64,000 nt of DNA from Algoriphagus sp. (GTDB lineage: Bacteria > Bacteroidota > Bacteroidia > Cytophagales > Cyclobacteriaceae): contig JAQSDM010000011.1 in assembly GCA_029945945.1 (NCBI GenBank), forward strand, positions 496,001-560,000, read 5' to 3'. Below, piece by piece: positions 35,269 to 44,897 of the stretch; within the stretch, counting starts at the first letter, position 1; the number at the start of each line of letters is the position of its first letter. The notes under the pieces are model-generated. The model saw nothing but the letters and a program-made list of their open reading frames with translations. It did no database searches and was not told the DNA's origin. The translations under genes and the position numbers were made by a program.

Positions 35269-37302
35269 ATGAAAACCAGAAACCTACTCATTGCCCTTTT
35301 TCTCATTTTTCTGGAGGCCAATGTTTTTGCCCAGGAAAAAACAAAGCTCGAACCCACTGATCTCTTCAGTATGGAGTACATCTCCGATCCTCAAATCTCT
35401 CCGGATGGTTCGCAGATCATCTTTGTCCGCAATTTCAAAGACATCATGACTGATCGTGATTATTCCAATCTCTGGATCAGCAATGTGGACGGCACCCGCA
35501 TCCGACAACTCACTCAGGGAAACCAACGCGACTATGCCCCGCGCTGGTCAAATGACGGCAAAAAGCTGGCTTTCCTCTCAAACCAGGATGATCAAAAAGT
35601 GAAGCTTTATCTTATGTATCTCGATTCCAGGGAAACTGTCGCTCTGACCAATTCCTCGACACCTCCCGGTGCGGTGGCCTGGAGTCCTGATGACAGTCAG
35701 TTGGCTTTTACACAGTTTGTCTCCGAAAGCAAAAAGTCCATGCTGAACATCCCTGCCAAACCGGAAGGAGCCGAGTGGAATGCACCGCCGATTTTCATCG
35801 ACAAAATGAATTACAGAGGAGACGGAGCTGGCTATCTCAAGCCCGGGAACAGCCAAATTTTCACGTTGGGGATTGACGGTGGAACGCCCCGACAGCGAAC
35901 GTTCACTTCCAATAATCATGGAACTCCGATCTGGGCAACTGATGGTAAAAGCCTCTTTTTCTCGGCTAATCTGCATGAAAACCATGAATTTGAACCTGCC
36001 AACTCAGAGATTTATCACCTGAATCTTACCAGTGGTGAAATCAAAGCACTGACCACACGCTTCGGTCCCGATTCAGAACCTGCACTTTCTCCTGACGGCA
36101 AAAAGATTGCCTTCACCGGAAATGACGATACATTCCAAGGCTACCAGGTCACCAATTTATATGTGATGAATGTGGACGGAACAGGAATTAAAAACTTATC
36201 AGCTGACCTGGATCGTGACGCCGGAAATCTCCAATGGGAAGGAAATAGCCAGGGAATCTACTTCCAGTACGATGAGTTTGGAGACACCAAAATCGGTCAT
36301 GTTGCCCTGACTGGAAAAATCAGAACAGTCGTGGAAGGACTTGGCGGATTAGACTTAGGAAGGCCATACAATGCCGGCACTTTCACCGTTTCCACCAACA
36401 ATCGCTTTGCTTTCACTCAGGGCGGTCCAGAGCATCCGGCTGATTTGGCTATATGGAACGGTGGAGAAATTAAACGCTTGACAACTGTCAACGACGATCT
36501 TTTCTCCTTCCGGAAAATCGGGAAAACGGAGGAAATCTGGTGGGAATCTTCTTTTGATAAAAAGCGCGTGCAGGGCTGGATCGTGACACCGCCGGATTTT
36601 GACCCTACTAAAAAATATCCTATGATTCTGGAAATCCACGGCGGACCATTTGCCATGTATGGAGCTTCTTTCGCCTACGAAATCCAGGCTTATGCCGCTG
36701 CTGGCTATGTGGTCCTTTATACCAATCCAAGAGGAAGTACAGGTTATGGACAGGAATTCGGAAATTCCATTCATCACGATTATCCAAACCACGACTACGA
36801 AGATTTAATGTCCGGAGTAGATGCAGTGATCGCCAAAGGATACATCGATACAGAAAACTTGTTTGTTACCGGAGGCTCAGGCGGTGGCGTTTTGACAGCT
36901 TGGATTGTGGGGAAAACCACCCGCTTCAAAGCTGCTGTAGTTGCCAAGCCGGTGATCAACTGGACAAGTTTTGTGTTGCACGCAGATTCCCCCGCTTTCT
37001 TTGCTAAGTATTGGTTTGGAAAAATGCCTTGGGAGGATCAGGAGAATTATTGGAGAAGGTCACCGCTGTCGCTGGTTGGAAATGTGAAAACACCGACGAT
37101 GCTTTTGACAGGAGAGTCTGATTTCAGAACCCCAATTTCTGAGTCTGAGCAATATTACACAGCATTGAAACTTCAGGGAGTGGAATCTGCGATGGTCCGA
37201 ATTCCCAATGCTTCTCATGGGCTGGTAGATCGGCCAAGCATGTTGGTGAGCAAGTCAGCGGCTATTCTGAGTTGGTTTAATCATTATCGGGATCAGCAAT
37301 AA
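35269..37302 (+). CDS. S9 family peptidase (prolyl-oligopeptidase type)
   Basis: 677 residues from ATG 35269, with signal peptide MKTRNLLIALFLIFLEANVFAQ. A beta-propeller of PD40/WD40-like repeats fills about 30-400 (repeats with SPDGSQIIFVRNF, SNDGKKLAFLSN, SPDDSQLAFTQ). The alpha/beta-hydrolase domain follows, with the nucleophile in TGGSGGGVLTAW, the Asp in ESDFRTPIS, and the His in NASHGLVDRP. It would remove dipeptides or short peptides in the periplasm. It is seven bases after the sulfatase. The 3' end also gave rise to the C-terminal part of the pseudogene at 53522-54298. Confidence 0.93.
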   Translation: MKTRNLLIALFLIFLEANVFAQEKTKLEPTDLFSMEYISDPQISPDGSQIIFVRNFKDIMTDRDYSNLWISNVDGTRIRQLTQGNQRDYAPRWSNDGKKLAFLSNQDDQKVKLYLMYLDSRETVALTNSSTPPGAVAWSPDDSQLAFTQFVSESKKSMLNIPAKPEGAEWNAPPIFIDKMNYRGDGAGYLKPGNSQIFTLGIDGGTPRQRTFTSNNHGTPIWATDGKSLFFSANLHENHEFEPANSEIYHLNLTSGEIKALTTRFGPDSEPALSPDGKKIAFTGNDDTFQGYQVTNLYVMNVDGTGIKNLSADLDRDAGNLQWEGNSQGIYFQYDEFGDTKIGHVALTGKIRTVVEGLGGLDLGRPYNAGTFTVSTNNRFAFTQGGPEHPADLAIWNGGEIKRLTTVNDDLFSFRKIGKTEEIWWESSFDKKRVQGWIVTPPDFDPTKKYPMILEIHGGPFAMYGASFAYEIQAYAAAGYVVLYTNPRGSTGYGQEFGNSIHHDYPNHDYEDLMSGVDAVIAKGYIDTENLFVTGGSGGGVLTAWIVGKTTRFKAAVVAKPVINWTSFVLHADSPAFFAKYWFGKMPWEDQENYWRRSPLSLVGNVKTPTMLLTGESDFRTPISESEQYYTALKLQGVESAMVRIPNASHGLVDRPSMLVSKSAAILSWFNHYRDQQ

Positions 37303-37318
37303 GCTGATCCCCTTTTTT
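37289..37318 (+). terminator. Terminator whose stem overlaps the S9 gene end
   Basis: Stem GGGATCAGC (37289-37297) and GCTGATCCC (37303-37311) is followed by CTTTTTT. The loop AATAA holds the stop codon (37300-37302), so the last codons of the gene are part of the hairpin. Confidence 0.88.
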
Positions 37319-37470
37319 GTCGTTTTACGATTTATGAATTTTGAAAAGGAACATCTTTCAAATGATGTTAGCGCCGAAAAATACTCTCCAGCAAAATATT
37401 AAACATAAAAAATCTTATTGATTGGGTGAGTTATTAGTCCTTTTCGTCCAAAGTAGGGGTCCGCTTACAC

Positions 37471-39456
37471 TTATTGGCTGTCTGCTATCTGCCTTTTAAA
37501 ATTTATTAAAATCATTGTTCCATTACTTACATCCTGGATCAAGCTCCCGTCAATTTGACGGGTAAGCAAATCAACTAACTGCAAGCCGAAGCCTGTGCCT
37601 TTCGCTTTGGCATCCAAAGTTTTGCCCACTCCATTATCACTGATTTTTAGTTGAAAACTGTCTTCATTTAAGTTTTTCAAACTCAACTCGATATTCCCTT
37701 TTTCACCCTTAGGGAAAGCATATTTCAATGAATTAGTGATCAGCTCATTTACAATCAAGCCTAAAGGCACCGCAGTATCAACTTCCAATTCAAGTTCTTT
37801 CATTTCAATAGTTACTTTTATCCTTTCGGTTTCGTTGTATGAATCTAAAATATTGATGCATAGGTTTTCGAAATAATTTTTCATTTCGATAAATGCCAAA
37901 TGCTCGCTTTGATACAATTTTTGGTGCAAAATACCCATAGATTGTACCCTATTTTGGCTTGCCAGCATCACTTCCTGCATATTGGGATCATCCATTTTTG
38001 CAGACTGCAGGGCCAGCAAACCCGACACTACTTCCAGATTATTTTTAACACGGTGATGTATCTCCTTCAGTAATAAAACATTTTGATTGTTTTTTGACGA
38101 AAGCTCATTTTGGGTTTTGGTCAGATCGCTGATCATGGCATTCAATTGCCGCGTCCGATCTTGGACTTCTTGCTCCATAGCAATAAAAAGTCTGCCATAC
38201 TGGTTGGTGATATAAATGTAAATGCCCAATGGATAACTGATATAAAGCAAAATCAGGTCTACATAATATAAGAATGTGCTCAACGAGATGAGGTCTGCAT
38301 TAATCATCCTGTTGACCAATAAGAAAACAGAAGTACCTATGGCTCCTAATGTCACATAAATTGCCTCCCTATTTTTTTCTTTAATAGCTATCCGCATAAT
38401 GATAACCATCAAAATAATGACGGCAAGTATGATGGTAGCATCAAAAACAATGAAATTAAAAACAGGAATAAAATAATTAGCGGTTCTGAAGAGTGCCAAC
38501 CACACGAGGTGCTTGGTCCAGTAAAATTTTTGTATCCTAAACAGAGAACTTAGGGAATAAGGTAAAAGACCATAACCCAAACCAAAAGCGGTGGAATTTA
38601 AAATTCCACTGAAAATTGGATTTGAAAAACCAGTTAGATCTACAAACAGAAGTATATGAGCACAAATGGCTGCACATAAAAAGAAAAAGGTGATGAGCGT
38701 AATCACCAGGTAAGGCTCCTCTTTCCTGAATTTGATATACAAGAGAACATGCAACAGTAATAAGATAGAAAGCACCACTACTATTACCGAAAGCGTGGCA
38801 AAGCTATTCGCATATCGAAAGTCTGAATACTTGGCTCGGATTGCTGAGGAAAAACCAATATCAAAGCCCAGATTTTCAGAAAAGTACCTGAATATTTGAT
38901 GGTTATTTTTTGCCTGATGATTTGAAAACCTGATAGCCAAAGTATGAAAATCCCCTTCAGTAATTTTTAATGGCCTGTCTGCTTCATAGTTGGGGGTATG
39001 GGTTTTTTCCCGTTGGCTATCGGTTGAAAAGCTTCCGTAGCTAGCCACAAGCTTTCCATCCAAATAAATCTCTGCTGCCCCCCAAGAATAAAAATAAAGC
39101 CTTTCTATGTCTTCAATTATTTTGGGGCTGGCAGTAAACCTAATTCTCCACCACCCAAAACCCGACCAAAGGCTATCCGGCATAGCATAAGCTTTCAATC
39201 CGATAGGGTCTACGTTGTACCAATTCGTGTCATCAAAGTCAGGATTGGCCCATTCCAAACTATCGCCAGGTTGATATCGCCAGGCGTCCTTGAATTTTAA
39301 TTCAAGCAAACCTTCCTTAAATAGGCTAGCCTCTAAATGTGGTTTTTGGGCATAGGAATCTAAAGTTCCGAAAAAGAAGATAATAGAGACGGATACAAAA
39401 AAGTAAAGGTGTTTTGATACTATAAATTTCAGATGAATTGGGTGGCTATCCAGCAT
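37471..39456 (-). CDS. Sensor histidine kinase, 7TM with HisKA_2
   Basis: 661 residues. An N-terminal exported sensor domain (about 40-210, beta-rich, with SWGAAEIYLDGKLVASYG) is followed by seven membrane helices (about 215-420), the 7TMR-DISM type. A short coiled-coil (QDRTRQLNAMISDLTKTQNEL) leads to the H-box KEIHHRVKNNLEVVSGLL with His467 or His468 as the phosphorylated residue, of the HisKA_2/HWE-like kind. The ATPase domain has NELITNSLKYAF, DNGVG and GTGFGLQLV. No response regulator is adjacent, so its partner lies elsewhere. It lies on the strand opposite the peptidase genes. The sensed signal is unknown, though exported sensor domains of this fold often read sugars or other small ligands. 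Confidence 0.88.
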   Translation of the reverse strand: MLDSHPIHLKFIVSKHLYFFVSVSIIFFFGTLDSYAQKPHLEASLFKEGLLELKFKDAWRYQPGDSLEWANPDFDDTNWYNVDPIGLKAYAMPDSLWSGFGWWRIRFTASPKIIEDIERLYFYSWGAAEIYLDGKLVASYGSFSTDSQREKTHTPNYEADRPLKITEGDFHTLAIRFSNHQAKNNHQIFRYFSENLGFDIGFSSAIRAKYSDFRYANSFATLSVIVVVLSILLLLHVLLYIKFRKEEPYLVITLITFFFLCAAICAHILLFVDLTGFSNPIFSGILNSTAFGLGYGLLPYSLSSLFRIQKFYWTKHLVWLALFRTANYFIPVFNFIVFDATIILAVIILMVIIMRIAIKEKNREAIYVTLGAIGTSVFLLVNRMINADLISLSTFLYYVDLILLYISYPLGIYIYITNQYGRLFIAMEQEVQDRTRQLNAMISDLTKTQNELSSKNNQNVLLLKEIHHRVKNNLEVVSGLLALQSAKMDDPNMQEVMLASQNRVQSMGILHQKLYQSEHLAFIEMKNYFENLCINILDSYNETERIKVTIEMKELELEVDTAVPLGLIVNELITNSLKYAFPKGEKGNIELSLKNLNEDSFQLKISDNGVGKTLDAKAKGTGFGLQLVDLLTRQIDGSLIQDVSNGTMILINFKRQIADSQ

Positions 39457-39729
39457 TATTCAAACATAAATTTATTTTTGGAGAATAGGTAAGTAAAAAT
39501 ATCTTTTGGGATTGAATATTAAAGTATAGTGCCCAAGGGGAGTTAATTCAAAATCCCATTCTATTCCTCAAAATCTTCATCCGAAAAGTATTTCAATTCA
39601 TTTGGAAAGTTTTATCCTCCTTTCGTCCTATGCTGTCGCAAAAGACACGGTGGATTATTTAATTTTTAAGGGATAGCAAATCCAAGTATCTGGGATTAAA
39701 ATTAAAGTACTCTTTTTCAAAAAAACCAA

Positions 39730-41223
39730 ATGAAATCAAATCCAATCCACATTCTTCTCTGCCTGTTTTTGACCCTCAATTTTGGAGGTGAAACCCACGC
39801 ACAGTCCAATGTCCAATACGACGTTGTTCTGCAAGGAGGACGGGTTATCGATCCAGAAACCAAACTCGATGCCATCAAAAATGTAGGCATCCTGAAAGGC
39901 AGCATAGCCATGATCAGTACCGAACCTTTGCTGGGAAAGGAAATAGTCAATGTCAGCGGATTGGTAGTCTCCCCCGGATTTATTGACCTGCATGTGCATG
40001 GGAGGAGTAATATAGAGCAGGAATACCAACTGCATGATGGAGTCACTACGGCTTTGGAACTTGAATGGGGAATTGAAAACCTGAAAGAGTGGTATACTTC
40101 AAGACAGTCAAGCGCATTGATCAACTATGGCGCCAGTGTTTGTTGGCCGTATGAGCGCTTTAAGGCAATAAACAAGGATGAAAAGATATTGAATGAATTG
40201 CTTGAAATGAGTAGTAATGGGCAGTCTGATCTGGCTAAGATGCAAGATCGAATTCAGCACACTTTCACCATGGGCATAGAAAGCAATCAAATGAATGCTG
40301 TGCTGGATAACATCCAAACATCATTAGCCGAAGGCGGTATCGGAATAGGCGTTCCGATCGGATACTTACCCACCACAAAACCTGAGGAAATGTATCAGGT
40401 CTTCAAATTAGCAGGTGAATTAAATACCTTGGTGTTTACCCATGTAAGGCAACCTGACATCATTTCTATCCAAGAAGTAATAGCAGATGCCATGCTTACG
40501 GAGGCGCCCCTTCATATTGTTCATATCAACAGCATGTCTTTGGGGAGTATTACAATGGCGCTGGACATGGTAGAATCTGCACAGCAAAATAAGTTTGACA
40601 TTACGACAGAATTATACCCCTACACCGCAGCCTCAACACGCCTTCAAAGCGCCATGTTTACCGAAGGCTGGCAACAGAGACTAGGTATAAGCTATGAGGA
40701 TTTGCAATGGGTTGAGACGGGTGAGCGACTTACGAAGGAAACATCCGAAGCCTATCGCAAAACGGGTGGAATAGTGATCATGCACATGATGAAACCTGAA
40801 TGGATAAAGACTGGCCTTGCCGCACCAGGAGTAATGATTGGATCGGATGGTATGCCCTATAGTAAATTGGCCCACCCGCGTACCGCAGGGACTTTTTCGC
40901 GGGTATTGGGTAAATATGTCAGAGAAGACCGAGTGCTTGATTTAACTACCGCCATTGAAAAAATGACCCTGCTTCCGGCAAAGCGTCTGGAAGGAATTTC
41001 TCCTATGATGAGGTTCAAAGGAAGGATACAGGTGGGTGCTGATGCTGACATCACCATTTTTGATCCCAATACCATCATCGACAAATCCACCTTTGAAAAA
41101 GGCCTGGAGTTTTCAGCGGGTATTGAGTATGTGCTGGTGAACGGGACTTTTGTCTTGAACAATGGCAAGACCGTTTCAAATGTTTTTCCAGGGCAAGGGG
41201 TGTACGGGAAGTTCAAAAAGTGA
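39730..41223 (+). CDS. Exported amidohydrolase (D-aminoacylase-like)
   Basis: 497 residues. Signal peptide ends THAQ. The amidohydrolase metal site begins with SPGFIDLHVHGRS; further ligands appear as FTHVRQP, IVHINSMS and IGSDGMPYS. The overall shape fits the N-acyl-D-amino-acid deacylase/dihydroorotase-like branch, which hydrolyses amide bonds. Its end (VNGTFVLNNGKTV) is the usual C-terminal beta-sandwich of that family. It should act in the periplasm on N-acylated amino acids or related amides. A family-A gene begins only 22 bases downstream, so the two may be one transcript. Confidence 0.85.
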   Translation: MKSNPIHILLCLFLTLNFGGETHAQSNVQYDVVLQGGRVIDPETKLDAIKNVGILKGSIAMISTEPLLGKEIVNVSGLVVSPGFIDLHVHGRSNIEQEYQLHDGVTTALELEWGIENLKEWYTSRQSSALINYGASVCWPYERFKAINKDEKILNELLEMSSNGQSDLAKMQDRIQHTFTMGIESNQMNAVLDNIQTSLAEGGIGIGVPIGYLPTTKPEEMYQVFKLAGELNTLVFTHVRQPDIISIQEVIADAMLTEAPLHIVHINSMSLGSITMALDMVESAQQNKFDITTELYPYTAASTRLQSAMFTEGWQQRLGISYEDLQWVETGERLTKETSEAYRKTGGIVIMHMMKPEWIKTGLAAPGVMIGSDGMPYSKLAHPRTAGTFSRVLGKYVREDRVLDLTTAIEKMTLLPAKRLEGISPMMRFKGRIQVGADADITIFDPNTIIDKSTFEKGLEFSAGIEYVLVNGTFVLNNGKTVSNVFPGQGVYGKFKK

Positions 41224-41245
41224 GCAGGATTAGTGAAAAAACAGC

Positions 41246-42052
41246 ATGGAAGAAAACCAAAATATCCCCGAAGTAAAACCCACCGAAAATTCACAACCTG
41301 TATCACATGCCACAGCAGATAAGAGAACCCTGATTTCTTATTTCAAGGAGTTTCTGATGCTATTTCTGGCGGTGTTTTGCGGATTTCTGGCAGAAAATTA
41401 TCGGGATAGTCAAAGCGAGAATACCTATGCAAAGGAATATGCAATGTCGCTGATCAGGGATCTGGAAAACGATACGATTATGATCAATGGTTCAATTGAA
41501 CAGAAAACTATAATTCTAAAAAGCATAGACATTATCAGTGAAACAATACATCAAGGTATTCCGGGAAATATGGTAAATGGATCATTTTACTACTATTCCC
41601 AGATGGTTTCTTTTTCACCCACTGCAATTTGGAATGACGCAACTCTCATTCAGATTACCCAATCCGGAAATCTGAGGTATTTTAAAAATGCTGAATTGGT
41701 CAATAAAATCAGTGCATTTTATTCACGGCAAGGTTACATCAGCGGATTGATTGATGCGGACAAAATAAAACGGAACACGACTTTGGAAATCAAAAGCAGG
41801 ATTCTGAATAATTATCATTACAAACCTTTTTCATCGCTACTTCCAAGAATTGAAAACGGGATCGCTGATTCGTTGATGCATGTGTTGATGCCACTCCAAA
41901 ACAGCGATAAAGATTTGTTAAATGAATTTGCCAATAGTCTTGAAAATAGAAAATTCTATTTTACGCTCGTCATATCTGATACCTATCCAAAGATGAAAAG
42001 TCAGGCCCATGAGTTGATTTTGCTTCTGAAGGAAGAATATAATATCGAATAA
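41246..42052 (+). CDS. Family-A single-TM protein, copy 4
   Basis: 268 residues. Acidic/polar start, then LISYFKEFLMLFLAVFCGFLAENYRD (membrane segment about 35-52), then a helical domain with QITQSGNLRYFKNAELV in the middle and the ending LKEEYNIE, parallel to copies 1-3. It sits alone from the tandem trio, right after the amidohydrolase and 33 bases before the DinB-like gene. The separated copy shows that this family is dispersed as well as tandem. Function unknown. Confidence 0.7.
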   Translation: MEENQNIPEVKPTENSQPVSHATADKRTLISYFKEFLMLFLAVFCGFLAENYRDSQSENTYAKEYAMSLIRDLENDTIMINGSIEQKTIILKSIDIISETIHQGIPGNMVNGSFYYYSQMVSFSPTAIWNDATLIQITQSGNLRYFKNAELVNKISAFYSRQGYISGLIDADKIKRNTTLEIKSRILNNYHYKPFSSLLPRIENGIADSLMHVLMPLQNSDKDLLNEFANSLENRKFYFTLVISDTYPKMKSQAHELILLLKEEYNIE

Positions 42053-42084
42053 AACATCTAAAAAACTCTGGCCACTACAACCCA

Positions 42085-42744
42085 ATGAAAGAAAACAACC
42101 CTTCTACCCGCAGAGATTTCATGAAATCTGCCGCGGTCATTACTTCAGGCACGTTTGGTCTATCCATGATTTCAAACGTAACTACTGCAACTGAATTTAA
42201 GTCCGATGACAGGGTAAATGTCATTGGTCCGAGAGACGGTTTTTCTCCCCAAGTGGGAACCTTGCTATCCATGATGACCTGGATGCGGGATATGATACTG
42301 TGGCCGGTCAAAGGAATGAATGTGGAACAGTTGGATTTTTTATTGGATGAAAACTCCAACTCCATCGGGTCCATGCTGCTCCATTTGGCCGCTACGGAGC
42401 GGTTTTATCAGGTCCATACTTTCGAAGGCAAGAAGTGGGGAGATTTTAGCAAAGAGGATCTAAACCGCTTTGATGTCGCGATGAATCTTGGTGATGAAGC
42501 CCGAAAAACCATTAAAGGAAATAACCTGGATTTTTATTTAAGTGCATTGGAAGAAGTCAGAGCAAATACCATCACAGAATTCAAAAAACGTGACGACAAT
42601 TGGCTGTTTTCAGTAGATGAAGACTGGCCTTGGGGCCCCACCAACAATTATTGCAAGTGGTTCCATGTCTGTGAACATGAGTCCAACCACAACGGACAAT
42701 TCAAATACATCAAAAGCAGGCTTCCGGACGGCAAATCGGAGTAA
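42085..42744 (+). CDS. DinB-like protein with Tat signal
   Basis: 219 residues. A twin-arginine type N-terminus (NPSTRRDFMKSAAVITSG) is unusual for a DinB fold, most of which are cytoplasmic. The rest is a four-helix bundle: MLLHLAATERFYQVHTF supplies one metal-binding His, and the C-terminal CEHESNHNGQFKYIKSRLP supplies the other two, as in DinB/YfiT proteins that bind Ni or Zn. Members include thiol transferases and hydrolases. The next gene starts 46 bases later. Substrate unknown. Confidence 0.8.
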   Translation: MKENNPSTRRDFMKSAAVITSGTFGLSMISNVTTATEFKSDDRVNVIGPRDGFSPQVGTLLSMMTWMRDMILWPVKGMNVEQLDFLLDENSNSIGSMLLHLAATERFYQVHTFEGKKWGDFSKEDLNRFDVAMNLGDEARKTIKGNNLDFYLSALEEVRANTITEFKKRDDNWLFSVDEDWPWGPTNNYCKWFHVCEHESNHNGQFKYIKSRLPDGKSE

Positions 42745-42790
42745 AGACTTAACCAGCCAAAATTTTACCTAAACATCTAAAATAAGTATT

Positions 42791-43681
42791 ATGCAACGCA
42801 GGATCTTTATTAAAAACTCATCTCTTACCGTTCTCAGCATAAGTGCATTTGGCAGTATAAGCTGGAACGGCAAAAGTTTTGAAGGTGACACGCCTACGAC
42901 TACCGACATACTCGGTCCATTTTACCGGCCAGGAGCTCCTTTACGAACCAACTTAAGACTTCCTGCTACCAACGGAGCACCTATTGTTTTAAAAGGAATT
43001 GTCTTTAAGGAAGACGGAAAAACTCCTGTTAACGATGCCTTGGTTGAAATCTGGCATTGTGATGAACACGAAGTCTATGATAATGCCTCAGATGAATACA
43101 ACTATCGTGGCGGACAAAAAACGAAAGCGGATGGAAAATATGAGTTTAAGTCTATATTACCGGTCCCCTATAAAGCCAACCCCGCCAATGAAGCATCCTG
43201 GCGGCCTGCACACATACACATGCGTGTATCAGTTCCCAATCAACAGGACTTAGTAACACAACTTTATTTTAAAGGAGGTAAATATGTGGAAACCGACCAA
43301 TGGGCATCCGCACCTCAGGCAGTAAACAGAATATTGGATGTTACTACAGATACGAGTACCGGAGAATCCCTGATTGTATTTAATGTCACCATGAGTAAAG
43401 AAATTCCACTTGATACGGCGGTGTATAAAAAAATTACAGGCCTATATCAGATGGAAGATAAAAGCAAGGTTGAGTTTATTAAGAACGATGACCTGCTGTT
43501 TATGAAACGAAATGGTCAATTGGTTACATCATTGAAGTACATGGGCAACAATAGCTTCGAAGGAGGTATTGGATTTCCAAAAGTACGTTTTGAATTATTG
43601 ACGGATGGGGGTTCTAAAGCCGTGATTACCACTCAAACTAAAACAGATACCGGTCAAAAATATTTGAAATATAGCGAGTGA
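42791..43681 (+). CDS. Exported intradiol ring-cleavage dioxygenase
   Basis: 296 residues with a Tat-like signal MQRRIFIKNSSL. The catechol/protocatechuate dioxygenase core (about 35-200) starts DILGPFYRPGAPLRTNL. Likely Fe(III) ligands are a Tyr near 103-105 (DEYNYRG), Tyr127 in PVPY, and His141/His143 in RPAHIHMRV, the standard Tyr-Tyr-His-His set. Residues about 205-296 form an extra domain (KITGLYQMEDKSKVEFI..) like the small DUF3471-type repeats, absent from normal enzymes of this class, which end near residue 200. It probably opens an aromatic diol outside the cytoplasm. The stop overlaps the beginning of the TPR frame by a GTG, though I prefer that gene's later ATG. Confidence 0.88.
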   Translation: MQRRIFIKNSSLTVLSISAFGSISWNGKSFEGDTPTTTDILGPFYRPGAPLRTNLRLPATNGAPIVLKGIVFKEDGKTPVNDALVEIWHCDEHEVYDNASDEYNYRGGQKTKADGKYEFKSILPVPYKANPANEASWRPAHIHMRVSVPNQQDLVTQLYFKGGKYVETDQWASAPQAVNRILDVTTDTSTGESLIVFNVTMSKEIPLDTAVYKKITGLYQMEDKSKVEFIKNDDLLFMKRNGQLVTSLKYMGNNSFEGGIGFPKVRFELLTDGGSKAVITTQTKTDTGQKYLKYSE

Positions 43682-43704
43682 TCAAAAATAAATCATATCA
43701 ACCC

Positions 43705-44772
43705 ATGAGTTTAAAAGCATTCATTTTATTGGCAATATTCTCTGCTACTACAATTTGCGGCATGGCACAGGACAGCGGTACAGTTTATTCCCAAAACAAA
43801 GAAGCCAATTCTTATTACAGCAAAGCTCTTGATTACATAAAAATCGGCAACCCGAGAAATGGCGGTTCGGTTGATAGCCTACTGAAAGCAGTTGATTTGT
43901 TAGAAATGGCAGTAAAAGCAGACCCACGTTTTGTAACTGCCTACATTGAGTTGTGCAAGACGTACTGGCTATTTGATTTTTCATACCCTGATTTCCCTAC
44001 ATATAACAGTAGTGCGGTGGTTATTTTACCAAAGGCAAAAGCCTCAATTTTGAAGGCATTAGAAATTGACAGCACGTCTTCGGAGGCATACTCGCAATTG
44101 GCAAGAATGAACAAGAATTATGAATACAACTGGGATGAGGCCTTGAAAAATTATGCAAAAGCAATTAAGTATGATTCAACCAATGCAAGTAATTATGCTT
44201 CCTATGGAGAAACACTTGCATTGAAAGGGAAGTGGGATGAAGCTCAAAAATGGATTGACATGGCAAATAAAATAGCCCCGACTGATAGAAGTGTATTACT
44301 CACAACAGGTATTTATTATTATTGGAAAAGAGAGTATGACACAGCGACTAAATATCTTGAAAACATTAGTCCCGAAAGTTGGGGTAAAATCTTTTATTTA
44401 GGCATGGTAAATATCGCTAACAATAATGCTGAGAAAGCAGAGAAAATGTTCAGAACACTTTATCCAAAATTTGAGCAATATGACGGAGGCTCAAAAGCAC
44501 TTTTGGCTTACGCTCTTATTAAAAATGGACATATTGAGGAAGCACGAAATATATTAAAGCGTATTGAAGATTTGAACCAAGTGGTTGAATACCGTTCTGC
44601 AGTATGCTATCTAGCATTGGGTGAATACGACAAAGCCTTTGAATTGCTCAATCAATATTTTGAGAGACAAGGTAATTGGATGATCTGGTTTAAATATGAT
44701 AAAGTTTGGGACCCTATTCAGAACGATTCACGGTATAAGGACTTACTGGCCAAAATGCCATTTGTTGAATGA
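43705..44772 (+). CDS. Exported TPR-repeat protein
   Basis: 355 residues from ATG 43705, the start that puts MSLKAFILLAIFSATTICGMAQ as a signal peptide; a GTG at 43678 overlapping the previous stop is the alternative. Tetratricopeptide units run from about residue 50 to 335, e.g. YSQLARMNKNYEYNWDEALKNY, YASYGETLALKGKWDEAQKW and CYLALGEYDKAFELLNQYF. The repeats give a superhelical surface for protein partners. It is likely an accessory or scaffold to neighbouring exported enzymes; nothing more specific is visible. Confidence 0.8.
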   Translation: MSLKAFILLAIFSATTICGMAQDSGTVYSQNKEANSYYSKALDYIKIGNPRNGGSVDSLLKAVDLLEMAVKADPRFVTAYIELCKTYWLFDFSYPDFPTYNSSAVVILPKAKASILKALEIDSTSSEAYSQLARMNKNYEYNWDEALKNYAKAIKYDSTNASNYASYGETLALKGKWDEAQKWIDMANKIAPTDRSVLLTTGIYYYWKREYDTATKYLENISPESWGKIFYLGMVNIANNNAEKAEKMFRTLYPKFEQYDGGSKALLAYALIKNGHIEEARNILKRIEDLNQVVEYRSAVCYLALGEYDKAFELLNQYFERQGNWMIWFKYDKVWDPIQNDSRYKDLLAKMPFVE

Positions 44773-44897
44773 TTTATCAGAATTCAAGTAACAGTGACAG
44801 GTATCTGTTGATATGGCAAAGAGAGGAGGGAAAAGGGAAAATACTTCTAGACATCTGGTTTGCAGATAAATAGAAATAAATCAAAGAGTCCTAAACC

